Positions 23,716 to 31,708 of a stretch of DNA of 64,000 nucleotides are shown one piece after another. A model generated the notes under the pieces. That model was given only the letters and a program-made list of their open reading frames with translations, searched no databases and was not told the DNA's origin. Numbering within the stretch: position 1 is the first letter of the stretch; each line of letters opens with the position of its first letter. This DNA comes from Ignavibacteriales bacterium (GTDB lineage: Bacteria > Bacteroidota > Ignavibacteria > UBA10030): NCBI GenBank assembly GCA_026390575.1, contig JAPLFR010000016.1:660737-724736 (forward strand). Direction: 5' to 3'. Position numbers and translations under genes: made by a program.

Positions 23716-24339
23716 TCACTCCAGTATTCGTGCAATAATTCTCGCTGGCGAACTATCAGCATGAATCTTCAGCGGCAATGCGATCACCTCAAGTTTATTG
23801 GTCGTTAAAAGTTTGTCGAGGTTGGTCAGATTCTCTGCAATAAGTACGTTGTTTTCTAATAACAGTTTGTGAATATCAAAGGGATGCCGATCCGGCGACG
23901 GTGAATCAATGCAAACCATCTTCACCTGTCGTTGGATGAACAATTGAGCGAGTTCTCGACTGATTGTTGGATAATTATTAAAGTATTCTTTGCACCCGAA
24001 CATACTGCTCATTCCTGTGTACAGCAAAACAATGCTTTGTGGTTGAACGAGTAATTCGTACTCTGTTGTGAGCGGAATATTGGTCCTGCCGGCAGCATTC
24101 AGAAGACATCCTACGCCAATGCATTGTTCCAACGGAATTTCATTTAAAAACTCTTCACTCTGTGTTAAATGCATTGGACCGTCAATGTGTGTTCCTGTGT
24201 GCATGGTGGTGGACAAATGGAAATTGTTGAATCCATCCAACGTAATGGTGTTCACTTTCAGAAGATGTGGCGGTTCATCACCAGGGTACACTGGCATCAA
24301 GTCGGTAAGGGGAAGCGATAGATCGATAAGTGTCTGCAT
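23716..24339 (-). CDS. Cyclase family protein (kynurenine formamidase-like metal hydrolase)
   Basis: The 207-aa product matches the cyclase family (PF04199), which includes bacterial arylformamidase KynB. The start IDLSLPLTDLMPVYPGDEPP and the metal motif HTGTHIDGPMH (H-x-G-T-H-x-D) are diagnostic. Later residues CIDSPSPDRHPFDIHKLLL are also typical. No tryptophan-degradation genes are nearby, so its substrate is open. The ATG at 24339 is preferred over an upstream TTG. Its stop lies 10 bases before the start of the PLP enzyme, which suggests co-expression. Confidence 0.83.
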   Translation of the reverse strand: MQTLIDLSLPLTDLMPVYPGDEPPHLLKVNTITLDGFNNFHLSTTMHTGTHIDGPMHLTQSEEFLNEIPLEQCIGVGCLLNAAGRTNIPLTTEYELLVQPQSIVLLYTGMSSMFGCKEYFNNYPTISRELAQLFIQRQVKMVCIDSPSPDRHPFDIHKLLLENNVLIAENLTNLDKLLTTNKLEVIALPLKIHADSSPARIIARILE

Positions 24340-24394
24340 AATTACATCTTTTTGTATTGATGTCAGCAATAAGTGAACTTTTCATTCACCAATC

Positions 24395-25486
24395 TTATAA
24401 TTTATAAAATGGACATTTCTTGGGTCTTGTTCTATTGCTGTTTTCCTGCCAGAGCATTTCGCACATAGTATATTTGGCAGCATCTGTTACGTGCCGTATC
24501 ACCAGGTCTGTTAAACATTCTATGAATTTCGGATGATCATTTAATGCATGCATAAGTTCAAATTGCTGAACACCTCGTGACAGTGCGTGCTTGCGTACAT
24601 CAATATTGATTTCATGCAATGTCTCAATATGATCCGTTACAAATGCTATCGGAATGATGAGAAAGTGCTTACGATTTTCACCTGCGAGCCGCTCTACCGT
24701 TTCGATAAGAGATGGTTTGAGCCATTGTATTGGTCCGACCTTACTCTGGAAACAGAGTGTATGCGGAGAATTCCATTTTCCCAGATCAACTACCCGGCGC
24801 ACAGTTTCTTCAATGTGTAACTGATACGGATCGCCTTTTTGAATATAACGAACAGGAACGCCATGAGCGCTGAAAACGAGATCAATATCTGCCGGCGAGA
24901 TATTGAAGAATTTCTTCAGCGATTTGTTAATATTTTCGACAAACGCTTCCAATAAAGATGGATGATTTGGATAGCAGCACACAAACTGTGTCGGAAGATT
25001 CAATCCTTGTTTCTTTACCTGTCGATTCCATTCGTTGACGCTGGAACCCGTTGTCGCTTGCGAGAATTGCGGATAAAGCGGGAGAAGAATGAGCTGATCA
25101 AATCCAGCAGCTTTTATTTCACTTACAATTTCGTCTGTCATCGGATGCCAGTACCGCATAGCGATAAATACCTGCGCCTGAATACCTTGCTGAATGAGAC
25201 TTTCATTGAGTGCCTTTGCCTGAAGGCGCGTGAGGTCGAGAATGGGAGACTTTCCTCCAATCAGTTTATAATTGTTTTGCACAATTGATGAACGCTTGCG
25301 GGATATCAATTTTGCTAACGGCCGGCGCGCTAAAAATGCTAACGGAAAATCGATGATATCAGGATCCATAAAAAGATTAAAAAGAAACGGTTCAATCGCT
25401 TCCAATGAATCCGGTCCTCCAAGTTGAAAGAGAACAACAGCAATTTTTTTACGAGTAAACGACATTGAGCTTTTAGCGCTTAACAT
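24395..25486 (-). CDS. hemH: Ferrochelatase HemH
   Basis: HemH inserts ferrous iron into the porphyrin macrocycle, at the end of heme synthesis. The 363-aa protein has KIAVVLFQLGGPDSLEAI at its start, GGKSPILDLTRLQ, FIAMRYWHP, the catalytic VFSAHGVPVRYIQKGDPY with the conserved His, and late FVTDHIETLHEI with a conserved Glu. The first ATG (25486) is given; an ATG 21 bases downstream fits the family N-terminus equally well and neither has a clear ribosome-binding site. It follows hemE by 29 bases at the end of the hem cluster. Confidence 0.94.
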   Translation of the reverse strand: MLSAKSSMSFTRKKIAVVLFQLGGPDSLEAIEPFLFNLFMDPDIIDFPLAFLARRPLAKLISRKRSSIVQNNYKLIGGKSPILDLTRLQAKALNESLIQQGIQAQVFIAMRYWHPMTDEIVSEIKAAGFDQLILLPLYPQFSQATTGSSVNEWNRQVKKQGLNLPTQFVCCYPNHPSLLEAFVENINKSLKKFFNISPADIDLVFSAHGVPVRYIQKGDPYQLHIEETVRRVVDLGKWNSPHTLCFQSKVGPIQWLKPSLIETVERLAGENRKHFLIIPIAFVTDHIETLHEINIDVRKHALSRGVQQFELMHALNDHPKFIECLTDLVIRHVTDAAKYTMCEMLWQENSNRTRPKKCPFYKL

Positions 25487-25515
25487 TGTTTGATGGGTAT
25501 CGGCTTTTTAGTTCG

Positions 25516-26559
25516 TTATCGATGATACTTCACACTTTCTTCTTTCACAGCTTGCACGAATGCTTTTGCATGCTCGACCGGAATATCCGGTAAGATACCG
25601 TGGCCCAGATTGAATATATGTCCAGATCCGTTGCCGAACTTCTCCAATATTTTCTTCACACCTTCGCGAATGCGTTCCGGCGGTGCGTACAACATCGTCG
25701 GATCGAGATTGCCTTGCAGTGCAGCGTAACTGCCAACCATCATTCTTGCCTTTGCGATATCGATGGACCAATCAAGTCCAACAACATCACAACCGGTATC
25801 AGCGATAGCTTCAATGGAATGTCCGCAGTCTTTGCAGAAGACAATTGTTGGAGCGCCATTGCGCTTGAGAAGTCTCAAAACTTGTTCGATATATTGGAGA
25901 GAGAATTCTTTAAATTCATCTGGCGGCAATATGCCGCCCCACGTATCGAATATTTGCACAGCTTGTGCGCCAGCTTCAATCTTCGCACTGAGATAGGCGG
26001 CAACAGTCCGTGCGAGTTTATCGAGCAAGGCATGCGCATCTTTCGGGTAGGAATAAACGAGCTCTTTCATAGCACGGAAATTCTTCGATCCTTTTCCTTC
26101 TACCATATAGGTTGCAAGTGTCCATGGCGATCCTGCGAACCCGATGAGCGGAACGCGCCCATGTAAATCTTTTCGTGTGAGCCGGAGTGCCTCCATCACA
26201 TATTTTAGCTCACGAGTCGGGTCCGGGACGGCAAGTTTGTTAATATCAGAACGGGTACGAATGGGATTTTCAAAGCGCGGCCCGCCTTTGCCTTCCTCAA
26301 CAAATAATTTCATGCCCATAGCTTCCGGCACAATAAGAATGTCTGAGAAGATAATGCAGGCATCAACTCCGAGTATGTCCACCGGTTGAATAGAAACTTC
26401 TGCTGCAAGCTCAGGTGTCTTGCAGAGCGTGAGAAAATCCACCTTTGCACGGACAGCTCGGTATTCCGGTAAGTAACGTCCTGCCTGGCGCATGATCCAC
26501 ACAGGCGTCCGTTCCACAGGTTCTCGCCGGCATGCACGAAGAAACAAATCATTTGTCAT
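25516..26559 (-). CDS. hemE: Uroporphyrinogen decarboxylase HemE
   Basis: HemE removes four carboxyl groups from uroporphyrinogen III to give coproporphyrinogen III. The 347-aa protein shows the N-terminal signature PVWIMRQAGRYLPEYR, the IIFSDILIVPEAMG block with a catalytic Asp, GFAGSPWTLATYMVEG, FDTWGGILPP, and the C-terminal FNLGHGILPDIPVEH. The length is standard. It is in the middle of the hem cluster, 74 bases after hemD and before hemH. Confidence 0.97.
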   Translation of the reverse strand: MTNDLFLRACRREPVERTPVWIMRQAGRYLPEYRAVRAKVDFLTLCKTPELAAEVSIQPVDILGVDACIIFSDILIVPEAMGMKLFVEEGKGGPRFENPIRTRSDINKLAVPDPTRELKYVMEALRLTRKDLHGRVPLIGFAGSPWTLATYMVEGKGSKNFRAMKELVYSYPKDAHALLDKLARTVAAYLSAKIEAGAQAVQIFDTWGGILPPDEFKEFSLQYIEQVLRLLKRNGAPTIVFCKDCGHSIEAIADTGCDVVGLDWSIDIAKARMMVGSYAALQGNLDPTMLYAPPERIREGVKKILEKFGNGSGHIFNLGHGILPDIPVEHAKAFVQAVKEESVKYHR

Positions 26560-26633
26560 TCTTTGATAGCCTTTTTATATGAGTGTAACAGCAAATGAAA
26601 AGTCTAGAATTCAGAATACTTTTCCTTAAATCA

Positions 26634-27401
26634 TTAACCGCCAAGGTACTCCACAATTCCTTGAACCAAACTCTCCGCTGTCTGCTGTCTGGCAACGAGA
26701 GTAACTTCTAATCCCGCTTCTTTGGCCGCTTCTGCAGTTGTCGGTCCGATAACAGCAATGAAAACGCGCTGCACTATTTCCGCGCTAATCATTTCCAAAA
26801 AATTACGAACGCTTGATGGGCTGAAAAATGTTATGATATCGATCTTTCCATCTGTTAAAAGAGCGCGAGTATGTTCGAGATTCTCCGGTTCTGGAATTAC
26901 TGTTTTATAAGTTACTATTTCATCAACAACAGCGCCAAGTGATCGTATTTCTTGCGGGAGAACATCACGGGCAATATTGCTTTTCGGGAAGAGAAAGTGT
27001 TTTCCTGAAATATTCTGACCATAGAATGAATGTGCCAGATTTTCCGCAGAATGTTTCTGTGGAATCGGCTGCACAGAGAACCCAGTTGCCTCCAAGGTCG
27101 ACTTGGTCTTTTCTCCGACCGCATACAGATTTCGCGTAGCTAATGTATTTAATGCCTGCGGACGGATAAGACGAATCCGCTGGACGAATTTCTCTACAGC
27201 ATTTTTGCTGGTAAAGCAGACGCTGTCATATTCAGCAAGTTTCCAAATTTTCGCATCGCATTCACACCAAGAATCCGGATCGACAATCTCTATTGTAGGA
27301 AGACAGACTACTGACGCACCTCTGGATTCGAGCATGCCACGAATCTCCGAGCTTGCTTTTCTTGAACGTGTTACGAGTATTGTTTTACCAGAAAGTATCA
27401 A
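26634..27401 (-). CDS. hemD: Uroporphyrinogen-III synthase HemD
   Basis: HemD closes hydroxymethylbilane into uroporphyrinogen III with inversion of ring D. The family is poorly conserved, but this 255-aa protein shows ILVTRSRKASSEIRGMLESR at the start, DSVCFTSKNAVEKFVQRI, YAVGEKTKSTLEATG, and the late DIITFFSPSSVRNFLE and AVIGPTTAEAAKEAG blocks. The start codon is TTG, 11 bases beyond the hemC stop, with no better ATG. Position between hemC and hemE supports the call. Confidence 0.92.
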   Translation of the reverse strand: MILSGKTILVTRSRKASSEIRGMLESRGASVVCLPTIEIVDPDSWCECDAKIWKLAEYDSVCFTSKNAVEKFVQRIRLIRPQALNTLATRNLYAVGEKTKSTLEATGFSVQPIPQKHSAENLAHSFYGQNISGKHFLFPKSNIARDVLPQEIRSLGAVVDEIVTYKTVIPEPENLEHTRALLTDGKIDIITFFSPSSVRNFLEMISAEIVQRVFIAVIGPTTAEAAKEAGLEVTLVARQQTAESLVQGIVEYLGG

Positions 27402-27412
27402 GATAGTATGAT

Positions 27413-28351
27413 TCAGAATGGTTGTCTGATTTCCTCTAAAATTTCTTTTCCGCCTTGCTGGAACAATTCTTTTGCTAAATCAATTCCTATTTGTTCGGCA
27501 TCAACAATTGTTCCGATTTTTTTCCCTCGTACAATTCGTTTCCCGTCTAAACTTCCAATCACGGCATTGAGCCGCAATTCATTTCCATTTATTTGTCCAT
27601 AAGCACCGATAGGAATTTGGCATCCGCCTTCGAGATAATGAAGAAAAGCACGCTCTGCCGTTACAGCTGCAGCTGTTGTCTGATCGTGAAGCGGGCGAAG
27701 CATTTCTTGAACGCGCTGATCACCGATCCTGATTTCAATTGCCAGTGCACCTTGGCCAACAGCTGGAAGCATGAGTTCAAGCGGTAAAATATCCGTAATT
27801 CGAGACGCCCAGCCAAGGCGAGTAACACCTGCTTGTGCGAGAATCATTCCGTCCCATTCGGACGAATCTAATTTTTTCATCCGTGTATTCAGATTGCCTC
27901 GAATTTCAACGATTTGTAGGTCGGGACGTGTGTTAAGCAATTGACATTTTCGGCGCAGACTTCCCGTTGCGATGATGGCGTTTAGAGGAATGCCGACGAA
28001 TGTTTGATGTGATTTCTTCGGATTGGTGATGAACACATCGTGCACATCTTCTCTCTCGAGCACAGCAGCGATGAGAAGTCCCTCGGGAATAAGGGTTGGT
28101 ACATCCTTAAAGCTGTGCACGGCAATATCCACGCGGTTTTCCAATAAAGCAATTTCAAGCTCTTTGGTGAAAAGACCCTTATCACCAATTTTTGCAAGCG
28201 GTGCATCAAGGATTTTATCGCCGGTGGTTTTTATCTTTTGTACATCGATAGCAAGGCCGGGGAAACGTGCTTCGAGCAGTGCTTTCACGTGATATGTTTG
28301 CCAAAGCGCAAGTTCACTGCTGCGCGTGCCGATGCGAATAGTATTAAGCAT
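27413..28351 (-). CDS. hemC: Porphobilinogen deaminase (hydroxymethylbilane synthase) HemC
   Basis: HemC joins four porphobilinogen units on a dipyrromethane cofactor. The 312-aa protein begins IRIGTRSSELALWQTYHVKA and has the LFTKELEIALL region, AVHSFKDVPT, TGSLRRKCQLL, and the cofactor-binding cysteine in LEGGCQIPIGAYG. The ATG at 28351 is preferred over an upstream frame start, because it begins at the family N-terminus. It overlaps the hemA stop by 8 bases, which implies translational coupling. Confidence 0.96.
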   Translation of the reverse strand: MLNTIRIGTRSSELALWQTYHVKALLEARFPGLAIDVQKIKTTGDKILDAPLAKIGDKGLFTKELEIALLENRVDIAVHSFKDVPTLIPEGLLIAAVLEREDVHDVFITNPKKSHQTFVGIPLNAIIATGSLRRKCQLLNTRPDLQIVEIRGNLNTRMKKLDSSEWDGMILAQAGVTRLGWASRITDILPLELMLPAVGQGALAIEIRIGDQRVQEMLRPLHDQTTAAAVTAERAFLHYLEGGCQIPIGAYGQINGNELRLNAVIGSLDGKRIVRGKKIGTIVDAEQIGIDLAKELFQQGGKEILEEIRQPF

Positions 28352-29627
28352 CAGAATCTTCCTTGGGCAGATTGGTAAGTCCAAATAATTTTTGAATGGC
28401 ACTCATCTTTTGCAAACGTTCCACGAGCGATGTTTCTTGCCCGCCTCTTAAATTTACAATTGGCGCGTGTACAATTTTATTAATAATGCGTTTTGTCACC
28501 AACTCCACAAGTTCGCGGTCTTTCGGGTCGAACCGGTTTATGTTTTTGGCAAGCTCTTCCTGCCGGATGTTTTCCATGAACTGTGTGAGTGCGGTAATCG
28601 TAGGATTGACTTCGAGTGACGAATACCAGCGTGTCAGCTCAGTAAGGACCTCTGTGATAATGGCTTCGACTTTTGGAATTTCTGCTCGTCGTTTTTGCAG
28701 ATTTTCTTCAACCATTAAATTGAGCGTGTCGAGATCGTAAAGAAAAACATTTTCAATATTTTTTACTTCCGGGTCGATGTTACGCGGAACGCCGATATCA
28801 ATTACGAATAAGGTCTTATTACTATGATGCTCCAAGGCGCGCTGAATATCAGGTGCAGCGAGAATGAACTTATTCACCTCGACAGACGAAATCACAATAT
28901 CTACATCGGGAAGTGTATCGACCCAGTTGCCGAAGGGAATAACCACGCCCTGAACTTTTGCTGCGAGCTGTTCGGCGCGCTCCTGTGTGCGATTTGTGAT
29001 GAAAAGCCTGCCGATTTCTTTACCGCGTAAATGGGTTGCTGTTAACACTGCTGTTTCACCGGCGCCAATAACAAGCGCAGACTTCTTGTGCAAATCATCG
29101 AAAATCTTTTCCGCTAATTCTACTGCGGCATAGCTGACGGAGACGGCGCCATCTCCAATTTCTGTTTCCGTCCGTGCGCGTTTACCAGCACGAAAGGCAA
29201 GTTGGAATAGACGGTTCATAAAAAAGCCTGCTGTGCCAAGTTCTGTGGCGAGGAGAAATCCTTCTTTCACCTGGGCGAGAATCTGCACATCACCCAACAC
29301 CATTGAGTCAATGCCGGCAGCAACACGAAAGAGATGCCGCGCTGCATCACCTGCCGTGAGCGTGAAGAGGTCAGATAATTGAACTTTGCCATCTGCCGCT
29401 TTTTGCACGATTAATATTCTTTTAATATCCTCTGCTGGAAGTGTGTTGTTTTCGGTTAACACGTACAGTTCAGTCCTGTTGCATGTAGAGAACATGACGC
29501 ATTCTTCTATGCCGGTAGGTTTCAAAAGAGGCAGGGTTTGACGTATTTCCTCGGAAGAAAACCAGAGCCGTTCACGAACATCCAGTGGAGCCGTGTGGTG
29601 TGATATGCCAGCGCAAAGAAGATTCAT
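28344..29627 (-). CDS. hemA: Glutamyl-tRNA reductase HemA
   Basis: HemA reduces glutamyl-tRNA to glutamate-1-semialdehyde, the first committed step of the C5 route to heme. The 427-aa protein shows LLCAGISHHTAPLDVRERL, the catalytic cysteine in MFSTCNRTELYV, the VLGDVQILAQVKEG block, the NADPH-binding VIGAGETAVLTATHL, and the C-terminal dimerisation helices. Its stop overlaps hemC and its ATG follows the hemX-like gene by one base, so it is translated as part of one operon. Its partner HemL is not in this window. Confidence 0.97.
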   Translation of the reverse strand: MNLLCAGISHHTAPLDVRERLWFSSEEIRQTLPLLKPTGIEECVMFSTCNRTELYVLTENNTLPAEDIKRILIVQKAADGKVQLSDLFTLTAGDAARHLFRVAAGIDSMVLGDVQILAQVKEGFLLATELGTAGFFMNRLFQLAFRAGKRARTETEIGDGAVSVSYAAVELAEKIFDDLHKKSALVIGAGETAVLTATHLRGKEIGRLFITNRTQERAEQLAAKVQGVVIPFGNWVDTLPDVDIVISSVEVNKFILAAPDIQRALEHHSNKTLFVIDIGVPRNIDPEVKNIENVFLYDLDTLNLMVEENLQKRRAEIPKVEAIITEVLTELTRWYSSLEVNPTITALTQFMENIRQEELAKNINRFDPKDRELVELVTKRIINKIVHAPIVNLRGGQETSLVERLQKMSAIQKLFGLTNLPKEDSDA

Positions 29628-29628
29628 A

Positions 29629-30474
29629 TCAGTAAAACTTATGGAATCCGCTAAAGAAAATATTGATAATGGTCATTGAAAAGATTGAGATCAGAAAACC
29701 GATGATGGAAAGAATCATTACCTTGCGGCCTTTCCATCCGTATCGTGTTTTCGCAATGACGAGGAATCCGTACATAGCCCAGACAAGTATGGTGCCTATG
29801 AGTTTAGGATCGAAGTAGTTTGGATTGGTGATTGCGCGGTTCAGCCAGATGAATCCGAAAAGAATAGCAATGCTGAGAAGTAAAAATGCAAGCTTCACAG
29901 CGGTGAAGGTCATTCGTTCCAAAGTCTCAAGCGTTGGAAGTTTTTTATAGACGACGCCAAACCGTGTCGCTTTCATTTCGTGGTAAAGCATCAGATACAT
30001 CAAACCATAAGCACCGGCAATAGTGATAGCGGAGTACCCGAGGAGCGCAGAACTCACATGGACGCCAAAGAGAGGGCTGCGGAGAATTTCCGGAACTTCC
30101 GGTGTATCTTTGATAAAGAGAGATGAAGCAAGCTGGAAAAAAAAAGCGATGTTGAGAATGAAATAGCCTGTTTCTTTGTGCCGCGAACGAAGTTCTATGA
30201 CAAAGTATGTAATGGTAATCGAGCAAGCCAGCACGGTGAATATCTCAAATATTGTGGTGACAGGCGGGTGTCGAAATAGTATTATTCTGTTTGCAAGAGA
30301 AAGAAGGTGAAGCACTATAGTGCCAATTAATATTGGTGTTTTAGCATGCTTCGCCCAGAGTTGATCGGCAAAGAATGCTTTACCATATGTCCACACCACG
30401 GCGAAATAAAAAAAGGGCAAAGAGTAATTAAATATATTGCTCACGGCGGTAATCCATAGTCTATGTTCATTCAA
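29629..30474 (-). CDS. HemX/CcsA-like multi-pass membrane protein
   Basis: The 281-aa protein has about eight hydrophobic helices and belongs to the cytochrome c assembly (CcsA/ResC/HemX) family. Conserved histidines appear in LFRHPPVT and GVHVSSALLGYSA. The tryptophan-rich WWD loop of true heme exporters is degenerate: the corresponding segment reads IWLNRAITNPNYFDPK, as in HemX-type proteins that affect glutamyl-tRNA reductase levels. Its position directly before hemA favours the HemX role over cytochrome c maturation. The start is TTG with no good ribosome-binding site, so the exact start is uncertain. Confidence 0.8.
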   Translation of the reverse strand: MNEHRLWITAVSNIFNYSLPFFYFAVVWTYGKAFFADQLWAKHAKTPILIGTIVLHLLSLANRIILFRHPPVTTIFEIFTVLACSITITYFVIELRSRHKETGYFILNIAFFFQLASSLFIKDTPEVPEILRSPLFGVHVSSALLGYSAITIAGAYGLMYLMLYHEMKATRFGVVYKKLPTLETLERMTFTAVKLAFLLLSIAILFGFIWLNRAITNPNYFDPKLIGTILVWAMYGFLVIAKTRYGWKGRKVMILSIIGFLISIFSMTIINIFFSGFHKFY

Positions 30475-30568
30475 AATGTAGAGAAATGTTGCGGGAGAAA
30501 CAAGACGATGCGGCGTCTGAATGCAATCTCGAAGGGTGGGCGCATGTGTGATGGGGATCTTGTATAAA

Positions 30569-30606
30569 TAAAAAAAAGCGACTTCTTCTCCAGAATCACC
30601 TTCGCT
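30569..30606 (-). terminator. Terminator after the deoxynucleoside kinase gene
   Basis: On the minus strand AGCGA (30606-30602) pairs with TCGCT (30581-30577) and runs straight into eight T (30577-30570). The stem is short, with a long partly paired interior, but the T-run and the position 25 bases after the kinase stop support it. It separates the sec/dNK unit from the hem cluster. Confidence 0.5.
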
Positions 30607-30631
30607 CGTAACTTATTATTCACCTGCACCT

Positions 30632-31270
30632 TCATTCAAACAACTGCATCTGGGGCAGGTGGTCTTTTACGCTTGTGAGAATATAGTCAAGGTCTTTTTT
30701 GTTGTTGACGAAGTCGAGGTCATCGCTTTCAATAATGAGGAGCGGACCAAGTTTATAGCGGGCAATCCAATCTTCGTACAATATATTGAGCGTCTCAAGA
30801 TACGAGCGCTGAATACCTTGTTCGAAATCGCGGCCGCGTTTTGAAATTTGTTTTACCAGCGTATCGACATTCGCCCGGAGATAAATCATCAAATCGGGCG
30901 GTTTGAGGTACTCCATCATTACATGAAAGAGCGATACATAGTTGGTGTAATCGCGTTCTGTCATTTTACCGATGTCGTATAAATTGTGTGCGAAGATCTC
31001 TGCATCTTCATAGATCGAGCGATCCTGAATTACCGACTCGCTCGATTCGACAATCTCTTTATGACACTTGAATCGGTTAGCAAGAAAATAGATTTGAAGA
31101 TGGAACGACCAACGAGACATATCGCCATAAAAATCAGCGAGGTAAGGATTGTCATCGACAGATTCAAAGTAGGGTTTCCATTGAAAGCGTTCACCCAGCA
31201 ATCGTGCCAGCGAAGATTTACCAGCGCCGATGTTTCCTGCGACCGCGACGAAAAGTGGTTGAGATGGCAT
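30632..31270 (-). CDS. Deoxynucleoside kinase (dAdo/dCyd/dGuo kinase type)
   Basis: This 212-aa enzyme phosphorylates deoxynucleosides in the salvage pathway. It has the P-loop GNIGAGKSS at residues 12-20, the YFESVDDNPYLADFY segment with the catalytic Glu, the substrate-binding QDRSIYEDAEIFA (DRS motif), and a LID-type arginine-rich region (KQISKRGRDFE). Base specificity cannot be read with certainty. A 13-bp perfect hairpin lies 36 bases before its ATG. It follows the STAS gene on the same strand. Confidence 0.9.
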   Translation of the reverse strand: MPSQPLFVAVAGNIGAGKSSLARLLGERFQWKPYFESVDDNPYLADFYGDMSRWSFHLQIYFLANRFKCHKEIVESSESVIQDRSIYEDAEIFAHNLYDIGKMTERDYTNYVSLFHVMMEYLKPPDLMIYLRANVDTLVKQISKRGRDFEQGIQRSYLETLNILYEDWIARYKLGPLLIIESDDLDFVNNKKDLDYILTSVKDHLPQMQLFE

Positions 31271-31306
31271 TCAGTTCAGTGTTATGGAGTGTATGTGAGA
31301 AGCGAG

Positions 31307-31337
31307 GTTATGCGAGTGTTCATCACACTCGCATAAC
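31307..31337 (-). other. Perfect 13-bp hairpin between STAS and kinase genes
   Basis: GTTATGCGAGTGT (31307-31319) pairs exactly with ACACTCGCATAAC (31325-31337), leaving a 5-nt loop. There is no T-run on either side, so it is not a standard intrinsic terminator. It could slow transcription, act as an mRNA processing or stability element, or be an operator. No second copy was noticed in the window. Confidence 0.6.
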
Positions 31338-31342
31338 AGCAA

Positions 31343-31681
31343 TTACTTGAAGGACGCGACTGCATTGTTCACGTTCTTGTGAAGATCAAACACTTTGAGC
31401 AGTTTTGTCATTTCCAACAGGTTCTCGACCTTCTTGGAAGCTCGTGCAAGTTTTAATTCACCGCCGGAGTGGCGCATTGTTGTCAACCCGCCGATAAGCA
31501 TGCCAAGTCCCGAACTGTTAATAAAACTCACTGCCTTAAGATCAACGACAACATGATTCTTTTCTTCAGTGATGAGTTCGTGTAAAAAATCATTGAGGGC
31601 GGATGCATCCGGACCGCCCATCACATTGCCTTCTAATTCAACAACGGTAACGCCCTTGATCTCTTTTGTCTTAAATTTCAT
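31343..31681 (-). CDS. STAS-domain protein (anti-sigma factor antagonist type)
   Basis: The 112-aa protein is a single STAS domain like SpoIIAA/RsbV. It shows the central VVDLKAVSFINSSGLGMLIG with the serine that partner kinases phosphorylate in this family, and the MRHSGGELKLARASKKV helix. Such proteins release a sigma factor or another target from an anti-sigma kinase. No kinase, phosphatase or sigma gene is adjacent, so its partner is unknown. It follows secF by 27 bases and is probably part of the sec transcript. Confidence 0.9.
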   Translation of the reverse strand: MKFKTKEIKGVTVVELEGNVMGGPDASALNDFLHELITEEKNHVVVDLKAVSFINSSGLGMLIGGLTTMRHSGGELKLARASKKVENLLEMTKLLKVFDLHKNVNNAVASFK

Positions 31682-31708
31682 AGATGCCCTTTCAATTGAA
31701 AGGAAGAA

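Noticed and set aside
28286-28291. TTTCACGTGATAT in hemC as a parS site
   Set aside because: The right arm diverges from GAAACA, it lies in coding sequence, and it is 24 kb from the paired sites.
30475-30503. Promoter-like TTGTTT-17-TACATT before the hemX-like gene (minus strand)
   Set aside because: The -10 abuts the predicted TTG start, so the mRNA would begin inside the gene; likely chance unless the true start is further in.
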